DNA of 64,000 nucleotides, from NCBI RefSeq assembly GCF_029255145.1, contig NZ_JAPUVQ010000016.1:23059-87058 (forward strand), in the 5' to 3' direction. Positions within the stretch are counted from its first letter, which is position 1. Every line of letters begins with the position of its first letter. This DNA comes from Accumulibacter sp003538495. Its GTDB lineage: Bacteria; Pseudomonadota; Gammaproteobacteria; Burkholderiales; Rhodocyclaceae. The translations under genes and the position numbers were made by a program. The notes beneath the pieces were generated by a model. The model searched no databases and was not told where the DNA came from. It was given only the letters and a program-made list of their open reading frames with translations. Below, in pieces: positions 53,130 through 63,740 of this stretch.

Positions 53130-54418
53130 TGTCCGCGATCGAACAACTCCCCCTCGAAGCAGTCCCCGACAACGGCCTGCTGCGCTTTCTGACCTGCGGC
53201 AGCGTCGACGACGGCAAGAGCACGCTGATCGGCCGCCTGCTGTTCGACAGCAAGACGATTCTCGCCGACACCCTGCACGCGATGCAGCGGACCTCGGAAA
53301 AACGCGGCCTGGACGTACTCGACCTGTCGCTGCTGACCGACGGCCTGCAGGCCGAACGCGAACAGGGAATCACCATCGACGTCGCCTACCGCTACTTCAC
53401 TACCGGTACGCGCAAGTACATCATCGCCGACGCGCCGGGCCACGAGCAATACACCCGCAATATGGTCACCGCGGCGTCGACTGCCGACCTGGCGATCATC
53501 CTGATCGACGCCCGCAAGGGCGTGCTGGCGCAGACCCGCCGGCACTCGTACCTGGCGCACCTGCTGGCGATTCCGCAGATCGTCGTGGCGGTGAACAAGA
53601 TGGACCTGGTGGACTACTCGCCGGAAGTCTTTGCACGAATCAAGGCCGAGTATCTGGCTTTTGCCGGCAAACTGGGGATTGCAGACGTGCGCTTCATCCC
53701 GATGTCGGCGCTGCTCGGCGACATGATCGTCGATCGCGGCGAGCGGCTGAACTGGTACGCTGGGCCAACGCTGTTCGAGCTGCTCGAAACCACCCCGGCG
53801 GTCCACAGCGCGCACGCCGAGAAGTTCCGCTTCCCGGTGCAATACGTCTGCCGCCCGCAGGATTCCGGCAACCCCGAGCTGCACGACTATCGCGGCTTCA
53901 TGGGCCGCGTCGAGTCCGGCGAACTGACGATCGGCGACCCCGTGACGGTGCTGCCCTCGGGGCTCGAAACGCGGGTCAGGGACATCCAGGTACTCGGCGA
54001 ATCGCTGCCGCACGCCGTCGCCGAACAGTCGGTGACCATCCTGCTCGCCGACGAGATCGACATCTCGCGCGGCGACATGATCGTCAAGACCGGCGAATTG
54101 CCGAGGGTCAGCAAACAGATCGACGCCATGCTCTGCTGGCTCTCGGAGTCGCCGCTCGACCCGCGCCGCAAGTACCTCATTCGCCATACCACGCGCGACA
54201 GCAAGGCGCTGCTCGCCGGCATCGCCTTCCGGGTGGACATCAACAGCATGGAACAGCAGCCCGCCGAACGGCTGACGATGAACGACATCGCGCGCGTCAG
54301 CTTCAAGCTGGCGCAGCCGATCTTCGCCGACCCTTACGCGGAAAGCCGTGGCACCGGTGCGTTCATCGTCATCGACGAGTCGTCGAACAACACCGTCGGC
54401 GCCGGCATGCTGATCTGA
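53129..54418 (+). CDS. cysN: Sulfate adenylyltransferase subunit 1 (GTPase)
   Basis: 429 residues from the ATG at 53129, which overlaps the cysD stop; the longer open frame to the left only retraces cysD. GTPase motifs are P-loop GSVDDGKST (24-32), REQGITIDVAYRYF (switch I), DAPGHEQYTRNM (switch II) and NKMD. An elongation-factor-like beta-barrel region follows. GTP hydrolysis drives APS synthesis by CysD. The C-terminal APS-kinase (CysC) extension of CysNC is absent, consistent with direct APS reduction by the 4Fe-4S CysH. Confidence 0.95.
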   Translation: MSAIEQLPLEAVPDNGLLRFLTCGSVDDGKSTLIGRLLFDSKTILADTLHAMQRTSEKRGLDVLDLSLLTDGLQAEREQGITIDVAYRYFTTGTRKYIIADAPGHEQYTRNMVTAASTADLAIILIDARKGVLAQTRRHSYLAHLLAIPQIVVAVNKMDLVDYSPEVFARIKAEYLAFAGKLGIADVRFIPMSALLGDMIVDRGERLNWYAGPTLFELLETTPAVHSAHAEKFRFPVQYVCRPQDSGNPELHDYRGFMGRVESGELTIGDPVTVLPSGLETRVRDIQVLGESLPHAVAEQSVTILLADEIDISRGDMIVKTGELPRVSKQIDAMLCWLSESPLDPRRKYLIRHTTRDSKALLAGIAFRVDINSMEQQPAERLTMNDIARVSFKLAQPIFADPYAESRGTGAFIVIDESSNNTVGAGMLI

Positions 54419-54429
54419 GCGGTTCGGGA

Positions 54430-54455
54430 CCGGCCAGCCGCCGGACACTGGCCGG
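54430..54455 (+). terminator. Stem-loop after cysN
   Basis: Twelve bases after the cysN stop is a perfect 8-bp inverted repeat CCGGCCAG-N10-CTGGCCGG. There is no T-tract, so it is only a candidate terminator or processing signal at the end of the cys operon. Confidence 0.42.
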
Positions 54456-54580
54456 CCGCCAGCGCAGCGTTTGACCTGCGCCGCGGCGCCGACGATACTG
54501 CAGCTCGTTCACCGGCTCGCCGGCTGGTGAAACGCCCGGCCGGCGCGCGGCCACGTCGTCACTCTGGGGAGCGTCTGGTC

Positions 54581-55657
54581 ATGGACATCCACGCCAAGCC
54601 GATCGGCGAGCGCATCGACTGGCTGTTCGGCCTGGCCGACCGGCATGCGGCGATCTTTCGCAGCCCGGAAGCGTGGCTGACGCGCGAGCGCTACCTGGCC
54701 GCGCACCCGACGGCGATCGCCGTCCTCAAGTGCATGGACGGCCGGATCAACATCCCGGTCGCGACCAACACGCCGGTCGGCCTGCTGATGCCCTTTCGCA
54801 ACCTGGGCGGGATCTTCGACCTCGGCTGGCCACACCTTGGCGAGGTCCTCGCGCACCACATGCAGCGCGTCGTCAGCGCCGGCCGGCACGTCGTCGTCCT
54901 GGTCACCTACCACTACTCGCAAGGTGACCCCCGGCGTGGTTGTGCCGGTTTCGCGTACGACACCGCCGCGGCGATCGCCCATACCTACGAGATCCGCCGC
55001 CAGGTCGAACACATTTTCGGCAGCGATCACGGCACCGTCTACCCGCTGGTCTGCGGCTTCGAAACCGACGAGGACGCGCTGGTCGTCCACGGCACCGGCG
55101 GCGACAAGCTGCACCTCGCGACGCTGAACGCCGCCGACCGGCCGACTCTGCCGCTGCGCCTTGCCGCGCTGCTGCCGGACATGCCGGAACGGATGCGCGA
55201 CGACCTGTTGCCGCTGCTCTACGGCAACCTCGAACACATCGAGGGCGTGCGCGCGCAGATTCGCGTCGGCGAGCGCCTGCTCGACATCGAGCACCGCGAG
55301 TGGATGATCTGCCTGGGTCGCGGCTTCGACTTCCTGCACACCCCGAACATCGCGCTGATCATCGGCCCCTACAGCCCCAACCTCGACGTGCCGATCCGCA
55401 AGGCGGCGGCAATCATCGAAGCGAACATGGAGCGCGGACGGATCCCGAACGACGGATTTCTGCTGCTGGCATCGGTACCCTACGACGAAATCGGCGTCGA
55501 CCGCGCACGCGCCGAGCTCAAGTCGCGCTTCCTGTCGACCTTCGCCGCCGACGTCATACGCGCCGAGTTTCCGCGTCTGGGCGAACAGATGCGCATCCGC
55601 ACGGCCGTCCTCGACTGGCGCTCGCGAACCCTGGAAGCGATCGCCGCAAGAGAATAG
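54581..55657 (+). CDS. Carbonic-anhydrase-like protein (CsoSCA/beta-type zinc motif)
   Basis: 358 residues from the ATG at 54581 (GGGGAG 9 nt upstream); the open frame extends 18 codons further left without an SD. The segment AVLKCMDGRINIPVATNTPV contains a C-x-D-x-R motif (C51, D53, R55), and H111 with C121 follow in YHYSQGDPRRGC. This is the arrangement expected for the zinc site and Asp/Arg dyad of beta-class/carboxysomal-shell (CsoSCA-related) carbonic anhydrases. It has no signal peptide. It lies alone after the cys operon, with no carboxysome genes in the window, so a carboxysomal role is not supported. Activity on CO2/bicarbonate is inferred from motifs only. Confidence 0.6.
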   Translation: MDIHAKPIGERIDWLFGLADRHAAIFRSPEAWLTRERYLAAHPTAIAVLKCMDGRINIPVATNTPVGLLMPFRNLGGIFDLGWPHLGEVLAHHMQRVVSAGRHVVVLVTYHYSQGDPRRGCAGFAYDTAAAIAHTYEIRRQVEHIFGSDHGTVYPLVCGFETDEDALVVHGTGGDKLHLATLNAADRPTLPLRLAALLPDMPERMRDDLLPLLYGNLEHIEGVRAQIRVGERLLDIEHREWMICLGRGFDFLHTPNIALIIGPYSPNLDVPIRKAAAIIEANMERGRIPNDGFLLLASVPYDEIGVDRARAELKSRFLSTFAADVIRAEFPRLGEQMRIRTAVLDWRSRTLEAIAARE

Positions 55658-55739
55658 CTGACTGCTTCCGCCCGAAGGACGGCTGCAGCGCCGTCTCGTG
55701 CTGCCCGGCCATGCCGGCGCGCGCACGCTGCCGGGCAGA

Positions 55740-55768
55740 CCGACAGGCCGGCGGCGAGCTGTTAGAAT
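55740..55768 (+). promoter_or_regulatory. Candidate sigma-70 promoter of rlmB
   Basis: CCGACA (55740-55745) and TAGAAT (55763-55768) are separated by 17 bp, and the -10 ends 29 bp before the rlmB ATG. The -35 matches only 4 of 6 consensus bases. Confidence 0.42.
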
Positions 55769-55797
55769 CGCGGCCTCCCCCTACCGGCCACCTGTTC

Positions 55798-56583
55798 ATG
55801 TCCCAGCAGTCACGCCTGATTTTCGGTTTTCACGCGACCCTCGCCAAGTTGCGCCACGACCCCGGCGCCATCCGCGAGATCTACGTCGACGCCGGTCGCC
55901 ACGACGCGCGCGTACGTGACCTCGTTCGTCATGCCGAGTTCGCCACCGTGCGCGTGCTGCCGGTCGACGCGGCGCGCCTGGCAGCGATGGCGCCCGGCGC
56001 CAGGCACCAGGGGGTGATCGCCACCGTAGACACGACGCAGCGCCACGTGACGCTCGATGACGTTCTCGATACGCTCGGCGAGCCGGCTTTGCTGCTGGTG
56101 CTCGATGGCATCCAGGACCCGCACAACCTCGGCGCCTGCCTGCGGGTCGCCGACGCCGTCGGCGCACACGCGGTCGTCGCGCCCAAGGACCGGGCGGTCG
56201 GACTGACGCAAACGGCGGTGAAAGTGGCCAGCGGCGCCGCCGAAACGGTGCCGTATATCACCGTGACCAATCTTGCCCGCAGCCTGCGCGAAATGAAGGA
56301 GCGCGGCATCTGGATCGTCGGCACCGACGCCGATGCGCCAGATGATCTCTACCGTGCGCAGTGGCCGACGGCGTGTGCCTGGGTACTCGGCGCCGAAGGC
56401 GACGGCCTGCGCCGACTGACGCGCGAGACCTGCGATCAGCTGGTGAACATCCCGATGCTGGGATCGGTCGCCAGCCTCAACGTCTCGGTCGCCACCGGCG
56501 TCTGTCTCTACGAAGCGCGCCGGCGGCGCGCTGGCCAGCAGGCAGCGGGCGACGGCCCGGGGATCGACGACGGCAAGAAATGA
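55798..56583 (+). CDS. rlmB: 23S rRNA (guanosine-2'-O)-methyltransferase RlmB (TrmH/SpoU family)
   Basis: 261 residues. An N-terminal substrate-binding domain (RLIFGFHATLAKLRHDPGAI) precedes the SPOUT methyltransferase knot. The SpoU motifs are visible: LVLDGIQDPHNLGACLRVAD (motif 1), WVLGAEGDGLRRL (motif 2) and IPMLGSVASLNVSVATGVCL (motif 3). RlmB 2'-O-methylates G2251 in the peptidyl-transferase loop of 23S rRNA. A related tRNA methyltransferase cannot be fully excluded, but the N-terminal domain and motif spacing fit RlmB. It is preceded by its own promoter candidate. Confidence 0.88.
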   Translation: MSQQSRLIFGFHATLAKLRHDPGAIREIYVDAGRHDARVRDLVRHAEFATVRVLPVDAARLAAMAPGARHQGVIATVDTTQRHVTLDDVLDTLGEPALLLVLDGIQDPHNLGACLRVADAVGAHAVVAPKDRAVGLTQTAVKVASGAAETVPYITVTNLARSLREMKERGIWIVGTDADAPDDLYRAQWPTACAWVLGAEGDGLRRLTRETCDQLVNIPMLGSVASLNVSVATGVCLYEARRRRAGQQAAGDGPGIDDGKK

Positions 56584-56600
56584 GCGCTGGCCCTGTCGGC

Positions 56601-56762
56601 CTAGCGATAGACGAAGCCCTTGACCTTGACCCCGGCCTGATTCAGGCGCTTGACGGCTTGCTCGAACTCGCGAAACGGGTGCTTTCCCGTGCGTGCGATC
56701 ATCAACGTCGCGCTGGCGTGGCGGCCGATGATCGCCGCGTCGGAAACGGCAAGATCCGGCGG
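56601..56762 (-). pseudogene. C-terminal remnant of a polysaccharide tyrosine autokinase (Wzc/CpsD type)
   Basis: The minus strand ending at TAG (56601-56603) reads PPDLAVSDAAIIGRHASATL, then MIARTGKHPFREFEQAVKRL, then NQAGVKVKGFVYR. This matches the end of BY-kinases, where the Walker B segment (DTPPxLAVSDAAIIG) is followed by this helix-strand pattern. Upstream of PPD the similarity stops and an in-frame TGA follows at 56778-56780, so the rest of the kinase is gone. It is a relic of an exopolysaccharide gene, perhaps left by rearrangement. Confidence 0.65.
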
Positions 56763-56818
56763 GACAGGAACGGAACGTCAGACAGCGCGGTGAGTACCTC
56801 CGGATCCAGTCTCGATCG

Positions 56819-56941
56819 TCAACTAGCAAGTTGCTCGAGCAAGGGATAGGCTGGCTGCCGGCCGATTTCGGCGTCGGCCACCAGGAAATAGAAGGCCACG
56901 AACTCTGGACAGCAGCGCCTGATCGCGTCTTCCGACGGGGT
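56819..56941 (-). pseudogene. N-terminal remnant of an Rpn/PD-(D/E)XK-type transposase-like gene
   Basis: The minus-strand stretch TPSEDAIRRCCPEFVAFYFL, then VADAEIGRQPAYPLLEQLAS, matches the N-terminus of the Rpn-like gene further right (TPWKDAITRYFPEFMAFSLP). Only about 40 codons remain, ending in a stop, so this is a second, truncated copy of the same family. Confidence 0.55.
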
Positions 56942-57053
56942 TCGCAGTCCTCGCTGGCGGCGGTCTCGTTGACCTTCGCCCATGTTCAACACCCCCCCAA
57001 GATCAACCCCCCGCGAAGCCCTGTTGGCTGCGGGCGACCGCTGCGCACCCCAT

Positions 57054-57080
57054 GGATTGCTTCGCTGCGCTCGCAATGAC
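57054..57080. repeat. Dispersed intergenic repeat (REP-like)
   Basis: The sequence GGATTGCTTCGCTGCGCTCG followed by CAATGAC is an imperfect palindrome (ATTGC...GCAAT arms). It matches the commonly seen cattgcgagcgcagcgaagcaatcc type of dispersed repeat. Only one copy is present in the window, between the two Rpn remnants. Confidence 0.5.
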
Positions 57081-57139
57081 GACTGCACCTCCGTCACAGT
57101 CGTTGCGCGGGGCGTTGTGGCGCGCTGGGGATCGGGTAC

Positions 57140-58107
57140 GAAATCCCGATCGAAGACGCCGTCCAGGGATTCGGCGTCGAGCACCTTGGTCGCCCAGCTT
57201 TCGAGCTGATCGACAGTGGCGCTGGTAAGCCGGGTGCGGACAGCGTCAGGCAGAGTGCCGAAGCGACGCGCGAGTTGGCTCTGCAGAAGCGCAGCCTCCC
57301 CTTCTTGCCTGCCTTGCTGCAATCCATTTTTTTTTGCCGAAGCGTTCGGCAGAGGTGACGTAGGGCATGGTGACCTTCCTTTCCAGTGTGTAGACCTCCT
57401 GCATCAGCCGCTTCTCGAGTTCGGTCGGCAGGCGCATCAGCCAGTCGATGACGCTGAACAGGTCGATGATGCGCTGCTTGTCCCAGGGGCGTTCGTAGAG
57501 GAGCTTGGCCAGCCTCCATTTTGCCGCATGGCGCTGTTCGGGGTCGCCCCTTGTCTTGCGCGTGAACAGATGCGCGGCGGTGACCAGGGCGAAGGGGTTG
57601 GGATCGGCCTCGAGCGCTTCGGCCTGGTCGGCGTAGTCGAGGATCTTGACACTCGGGAAGCGGATGCCGACTTCGCAGCCGAACAGTCGGTAGCCGAAGT
57701 GGGTCGGCGTCCGGTTGTCGCTTTCGTCGGCCAGCACGGCGAGGCTGGCGACCGGGCGGCGGTAGCGGTCGTAGAGCCGGTAGTTGTAGGTGATCAGCCG
57801 TTCGGGGAAGTTGGCGTCGTGCTGACCCTGAACCTCGATGTCGATACAGACCCATTGCTCACCGCCGTCCCGGCCGGCGACCTGGACGAGGCGGTCCAGC
57901 AGGCCCTTGTCAAGTTCGGCATCCTGGACGACCTTGCGCGAGTTCCTGGTCGAGGGCGACGTGCGCTTGTCGCCAGGCGATTTCCGCCTCGGCCAGCGGC
58001 AAGGAGAAGGCCATGAACTCGGGGAAGTAGCGTGTGATCGCGTCTTTCCACGGGGTATCGAAGTCGTCGCTTGCCGGGGCCTGGTTGTCCATGCATGCCT
58101 GCTCCAC
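57140..58107 (-). pseudogene. Rpn family/DUF4351 protein gene broken by two frameshifts
   Basis: Three consecutive frames on the minus strand form one family protein. The N-terminus is at 58107-57910 (DTPWKDAITRYFPEFMAF). The central nuclease-like part is in the next frame (VVQDAELDKGLLDRL, then VCIDIEVQGQHDANFPERLI, then RYRRPVASLAVLADE, about 57940-57330). The DUF4351 tail is in a third frame (GRQEGEAALLQSQLARRFGT, about 57320-57150). The first shift is one extra base near 57940 (GAACTCGCGC where GAACTGCGC would read through). The second is in a 9-A run (57327-57335) where 8 A would keep frame. Rpn proteins are putative recombination-promoting nucleases. Dead gene, sequencing error, or slippage at the A9 run are all possible. 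Confidence 0.75.
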
Positions 58108-58313
58108 GCAAAATGATCACGACAACGCGGATGGCCGGGCGGTGAGTTCCGTTGGTCGTTGAACGGGGTGACGATGATTCCCCGATAACGCGGGATTTCA
58201 GGCTTGGGTCGTGCCGCTGCGGCAGGCGGCAGGGGCGCTGGCCAGTCCGTCACCCAGGCCCGCCTGTGCGCGCCAGCCCGGGTCAAACTCGACGCAGCCG
58301 GTGCCCGCTGCGC

Positions 58314-58343
58314 TTGCGAGCACTGCTTGCGACGCGCTATAGT
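58314..58343 (+). promoter_or_regulatory. Promoter of the gcvTHP operon
   Basis: TTGCGA (58314-58319) and TATAGT (58338-58343) with an 18-bp spacer, placed just upstream of the glycine riboswitch. It is a good sigma-70 match and sits where transcription must start to include both aptamers. Confidence 0.65.
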
Positions 58344-58349
58344 TGCGGC

Positions 58350-58541
58350 GCGAATGGGAGAGCGCGGCAGAGCCGCCGCCGAAGGCGCAATCCACCCGGA
58401 AACGCTCAGGCAAAAGGACCGTTCGTGCAATGAACTCTGGAGAGCGGCGCTCGCTTCCGGCGAAGCGCCCACCGATGGGGCAACGCGGCTGCGATTCACC
58501 TGGCGGCCCGAAAATCTCTCAGGTACATGGACAGGGGGGTG
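58350..58541 (+). promoter_or_regulatory. Tandem glycine riboswitch
   Basis: Two consecutive glycine aptamers are recognisable. The first runs from GGGAGAG (58356) through GCCGCCGAAGGCGCAA to AACGCTCAGGCAAAAGGACCG. The second runs from CTCTGGAGAG through CACCGATGGGGCAACG to AATCTCTCAGGTACATGGACAG. These are the conserved cores of the gcvT-type RNA element. In related bacteria the tandem element switches on gcv genes when glycine is abundant. It lies 73 bp before the gcvT start. No intrinsic terminator was resolved by eye, so transcriptional or translational control is open. Confidence 0.92.
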
Positions 58542-58613
58542 AACTCGCTACGGGTTCGCCCCTTTTTCGTTTCTGGAATCCGCCTCAACAAACTCTCCCA
58601 AGGAATTGACACC

Positions 58614-59702
58614 ATGCAGAAAACGGTCCTCAACGACTGCCATCGCCGAAGCGGCGCACGAATGGTCGATTTCGGTGCCTGGGAGATGCCCCTCCATTAT
58701 GGTTCGCAGATCGAGGAGCACCAGGCGGTGCGCCGCGACGCCGGCATGTTCGACGTTTCGCACATGTGCGCGGTCGATATCGAGGGCGACGACGCGGCGG
58801 CGTTCCTGCGTCGCCTGATCGCCAACAACATCGACAAGCTGAAGGTCTCCGGCAAGGCGCTGTACAGCGCGATGCTCAACGAAGACGGCGGCGTGATCGA
58901 CGACCTGATCGTCTATTACTTCGACGACCGCAACTACCGGATGGTGATCAACGCCGGCACCGCCGAGAAGGATCTGGCGTGGATGGGCGCCCGCCTCGAC
59001 GACTGGCAGCTGGCGGTGACCCTCACCGCGCGTCGCCAGGGTGCCGGTGCGCTGGCGATGATTGCCGTGCAGGGACCGAACGCCCGCCAGAAGGTCTGGG
59101 ACGCGCTGCCCGGCTGCCGAGCGGCGTGCGAACCGCTGAAGCCGTTCTTCGCCGCGGTCAGCGGCGAGCTGTTGATTGCCCGAACCGGCTATACCGGTGA
59201 AGACGGTTACGAGATCGCCCTGCCCGCCGACCAGGCCGACGGCCTGTGGCAGGCGCTCGCCGCCGCCGGCGTGCGGCCCTGCGGCCTCGGAGCGCGTGAC
59301 ACGCTGCGACTCGAAGCCGGAATGAATCTCTACGGCCAGGACATGGACGAAACCGTCTCGCCACTCGACGCCGGCCTGGCATGGACCGTCGACCTGCTCG
59401 CGCCGCGCGACTTCGTCGGCAAGACGGCCCTTCTTGCCAAGCCCCGGCGCCACCAGTTTCTCGGCCTGGTGCTGCGCGACCGTGGCGTGCTGCGCGCCCA
59501 CCAGCGGGTGATCAGCAGTCACGGCGACGGTGAAATCACCAGCGGCAGCTTCTCGCCGACGATGCAGCAGGCGATCGCCCTGGCCCGCCTGCCGCTCGCC
59601 GTGGCGATCGGCGATAGCGTCGAAGTCGCGATCCGCGACAAGCTTCTCGCCGCCAGGGTCGTCAAGCCATGCTTTGTGAGAAACGGCAATATTCTCGTTT
59701 AG
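58614..59702 (+). CDS. gcvT: Glycine cleavage system T protein (aminomethyltransferase)
   Basis: 362 residues from the ATG at 58614 (AAGGA 9 nt upstream); the longer open frame starts within the riboswitch and is not used. Characteristic blocks are ARMVDFGAWEMPLHYGSQIE, DVSHMCAVDIEGDDAAAFLR, FIARTGYTGEDGYEI-like (here LIARTGYTGEDGYEIALP) and GLGARDTLRLEAGMNLYGQD. It transfers the methylene group from the lipoyl-bound aminomethyl of GcvH to tetrahydrofolate, releasing ammonia. First gene of gcvT-gcvH-gcvP under the glycine riboswitch. Confidence 0.96.
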   Translation: MQKTVLNDCHRRSGARMVDFGAWEMPLHYGSQIEEHQAVRRDAGMFDVSHMCAVDIEGDDAAAFLRRLIANNIDKLKVSGKALYSAMLNEDGGVIDDLIVYYFDDRNYRMVINAGTAEKDLAWMGARLDDWQLAVTLTARRQGAGALAMIAVQGPNARQKVWDALPGCRAACEPLKPFFAAVSGELLIARTGYTGEDGYEIALPADQADGLWQALAAAGVRPCGLGARDTLRLEAGMNLYGQDMDETVSPLDAGLAWTVDLLAPRDFVGKTALLAKPRRHQFLGLVLRDRGVLRAHQRVISSHGDGEITSGSFSPTMQQAIALARLPLAVAIGDSVEVAIRDKLLAARVVKPCFVRNGNILV

Positions 59703-59750
59703 TTTCATTTATCAAGACACAAAACTTCACCTTACTTCCCAGGAGAACAG

Positions 59751-60134
59751 ATGAACATTCCCGCCGACCTCAAATACACCCGGAGTCACGAATGGATCCG
59801 GGCCGAAGCCGACGGCACGATCAGCGTCGGCATTACCGACCATGCCCAGGAACTACTCGGCGACCTCGTTTTCGTGGAACTGCCAGCGCTCGGAGCCGAA
59901 CTCGCCGCCGAGCAGGAGGCAGCCGTCGTTGAATCGGTCAAGGCTGCTTCGGACGTTTACGCGCCGGTTGCGGGCAGCGTCGTCGAGGTCAACCAGGCCG
60001 CCGCCGACGCTCCGGAAGTGGTCAACCAGGACGCCTACGCGGCGTGGCTGTTCAGGCTCAGGCCGGCTGCCGCCGCCGACCTCGACGCGCTGCTCGACGC
60101 CGCCGCTTACCAGCAACTCGTAGACGCGGCTTAG
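59751..60134 (+). CDS. gcvH: Glycine cleavage system H protein (lipoyl carrier)
   Basis: 127 residues, normal length. The lipoylation site is Lys64 in VVESVKAASDVYAPVAG, and the N-terminal KYTRSHEWIRAEADGTISVG block is typical. It shuttles the aminomethyl and dihydrolipoyl groups among P, T and L proteins. RBS AGGAG lies 6 nt before ATG, 48 bp after gcvT. The gcvL (lipoamide dehydrogenase) gene is not in the window. Confidence 0.97.
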   Translation: MNIPADLKYTRSHEWIRAEADGTISVGITDHAQELLGDLVFVELPALGAELAAEQEAAVVESVKAASDVYAPVAGSVVEVNQAAADAPEVVNQDAYAAWLFRLRPAAAADLDALLDAAAYQQLVDAA

Positions 60135-60178
60135 GCCGAGCGAAACGCAGCACCACCGCACCACCACCGGATGACGCC

Positions 60179-63070
<2,892 letters not shown>

Positions 63071-63074
63071 GCCC

Positions 63075-63123
63075 GGGCGCCGCCGGCTGGGGGCCGGTTT
63101 GCGCGGCGCCGGCGGTGGTGCCC
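63075..63123. terminator. Strong stem-loop between convergent gcvP and the lipoprotein gene
   Basis: GGGC-GCCGCCGGC (63075-63087) pairs with GCCGGCGGT-GCCC (63108-63123, three bulged bases) to give a 9+4-bp GC-rich stem with a 20-base loop, lying exactly in the 55-bp gap between two convergent stop codons. It lacks a T-run on either strand but its place suits a bidirectional terminator. Confidence 0.52.
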
Positions 63124-63125
63124 GC

Positions 63126-63740
63126 TCAACGCCCCTCGCTTGCTGCTCGGCACGGCCGCCCGTCGGCCCACAGGCAGACGCCGGCTGCCTGCCGGGTGCC
63201 GGTCAGCGAATCAAGCAGCCGGGCCAGGTCGGCCGGCGACGTCCACCAGGTGGCTTCAATACCGCGGAACGGCCCGATTCCGGCAATCGCGTTCTGCACC
63301 GCCGCGCCACAGAACAGCGGCAGCGCGTGGTCGGCCTCGGGCAGCCGCGAGACCACGGCCGCGAACTGCGGCTCGGGCAGCGTGAAGCGATAGACGCGGA
63401 TGCGCAGGCCATCGACCATCTGATAGGCGACGTAATCGGCCAGACGGGCGTGTTGCCGGTCGGGCAGCTGCGAACCAACGTTACGGTAACTGCCGGCGGG
63501 GTCACTCAGGCGCGCCCCGGCGAAGATCCCGGCGTGATTGCCGAGCACGGCGTTGTTGTTGATCACTACCACCACCTCATGCTCGCCAGGCTCGGCGAGC
63601 TGCACCTCCGTGCTCAGGCTGTCCCACGATGGTCCGGATTCGCCGCTTCCCGGCGCGGTTGCGCAAGCGGCGAGCAGCAGCACCGGCAGCGCTGGCAGCG
63701 CTGGCCGGACCAGTGAGGAAAGGCGAAACGCGTTGTTCAT
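63126..63740 (-). CDS. Hypothetical lipoprotein
   Basis: 204 residues from the ATG at 63740. The start has a lipoprotein signal peptide with lipobox LLLAAC (cysteine at residue 25). The mature part begins with a short low-complexity linker, then EHEVVVVINNNAVLGNHAGIFAG, a pattern seen in uncharacterised proteobacterial proteins related to NlpC/LapG-like or C39-type folds but without an obvious active site that I can name. There are two cysteines near the end (VCLWADGRPC). It is convergent with gcvP and separated only by the stem-loop. The longer open frame from 63842 would add 34 basic residues before the signal and is rejected. Function unknown. Confidence 0.72.
   Translation of the reverse strand: MNNAFRLSSLVRPALPALPVLLLAACATAPGSGESGPSWDSLSTEVQLAEPGEHEVVVVINNNAVLGNHAGIFAGARLSDPAGSYRNVGSQLPDRQHARLADYVAYQMVDGLRIRVYRFTLPEPQFAAVVSRLPEADHALPLFCGAAVQNAIAGIGPFRGIEATWWTSPADLARLLDSLTGTRQAAGVCLWADGRPCRAASEGR

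Noticed and set aside
57246..58499. Single long minus-strand frame as an intact Rpn gene
   Set aside because: Its first ~185 codons are non-homologous and run through the gcv promoter/riboswitch region; the family N-terminus is in another frame.
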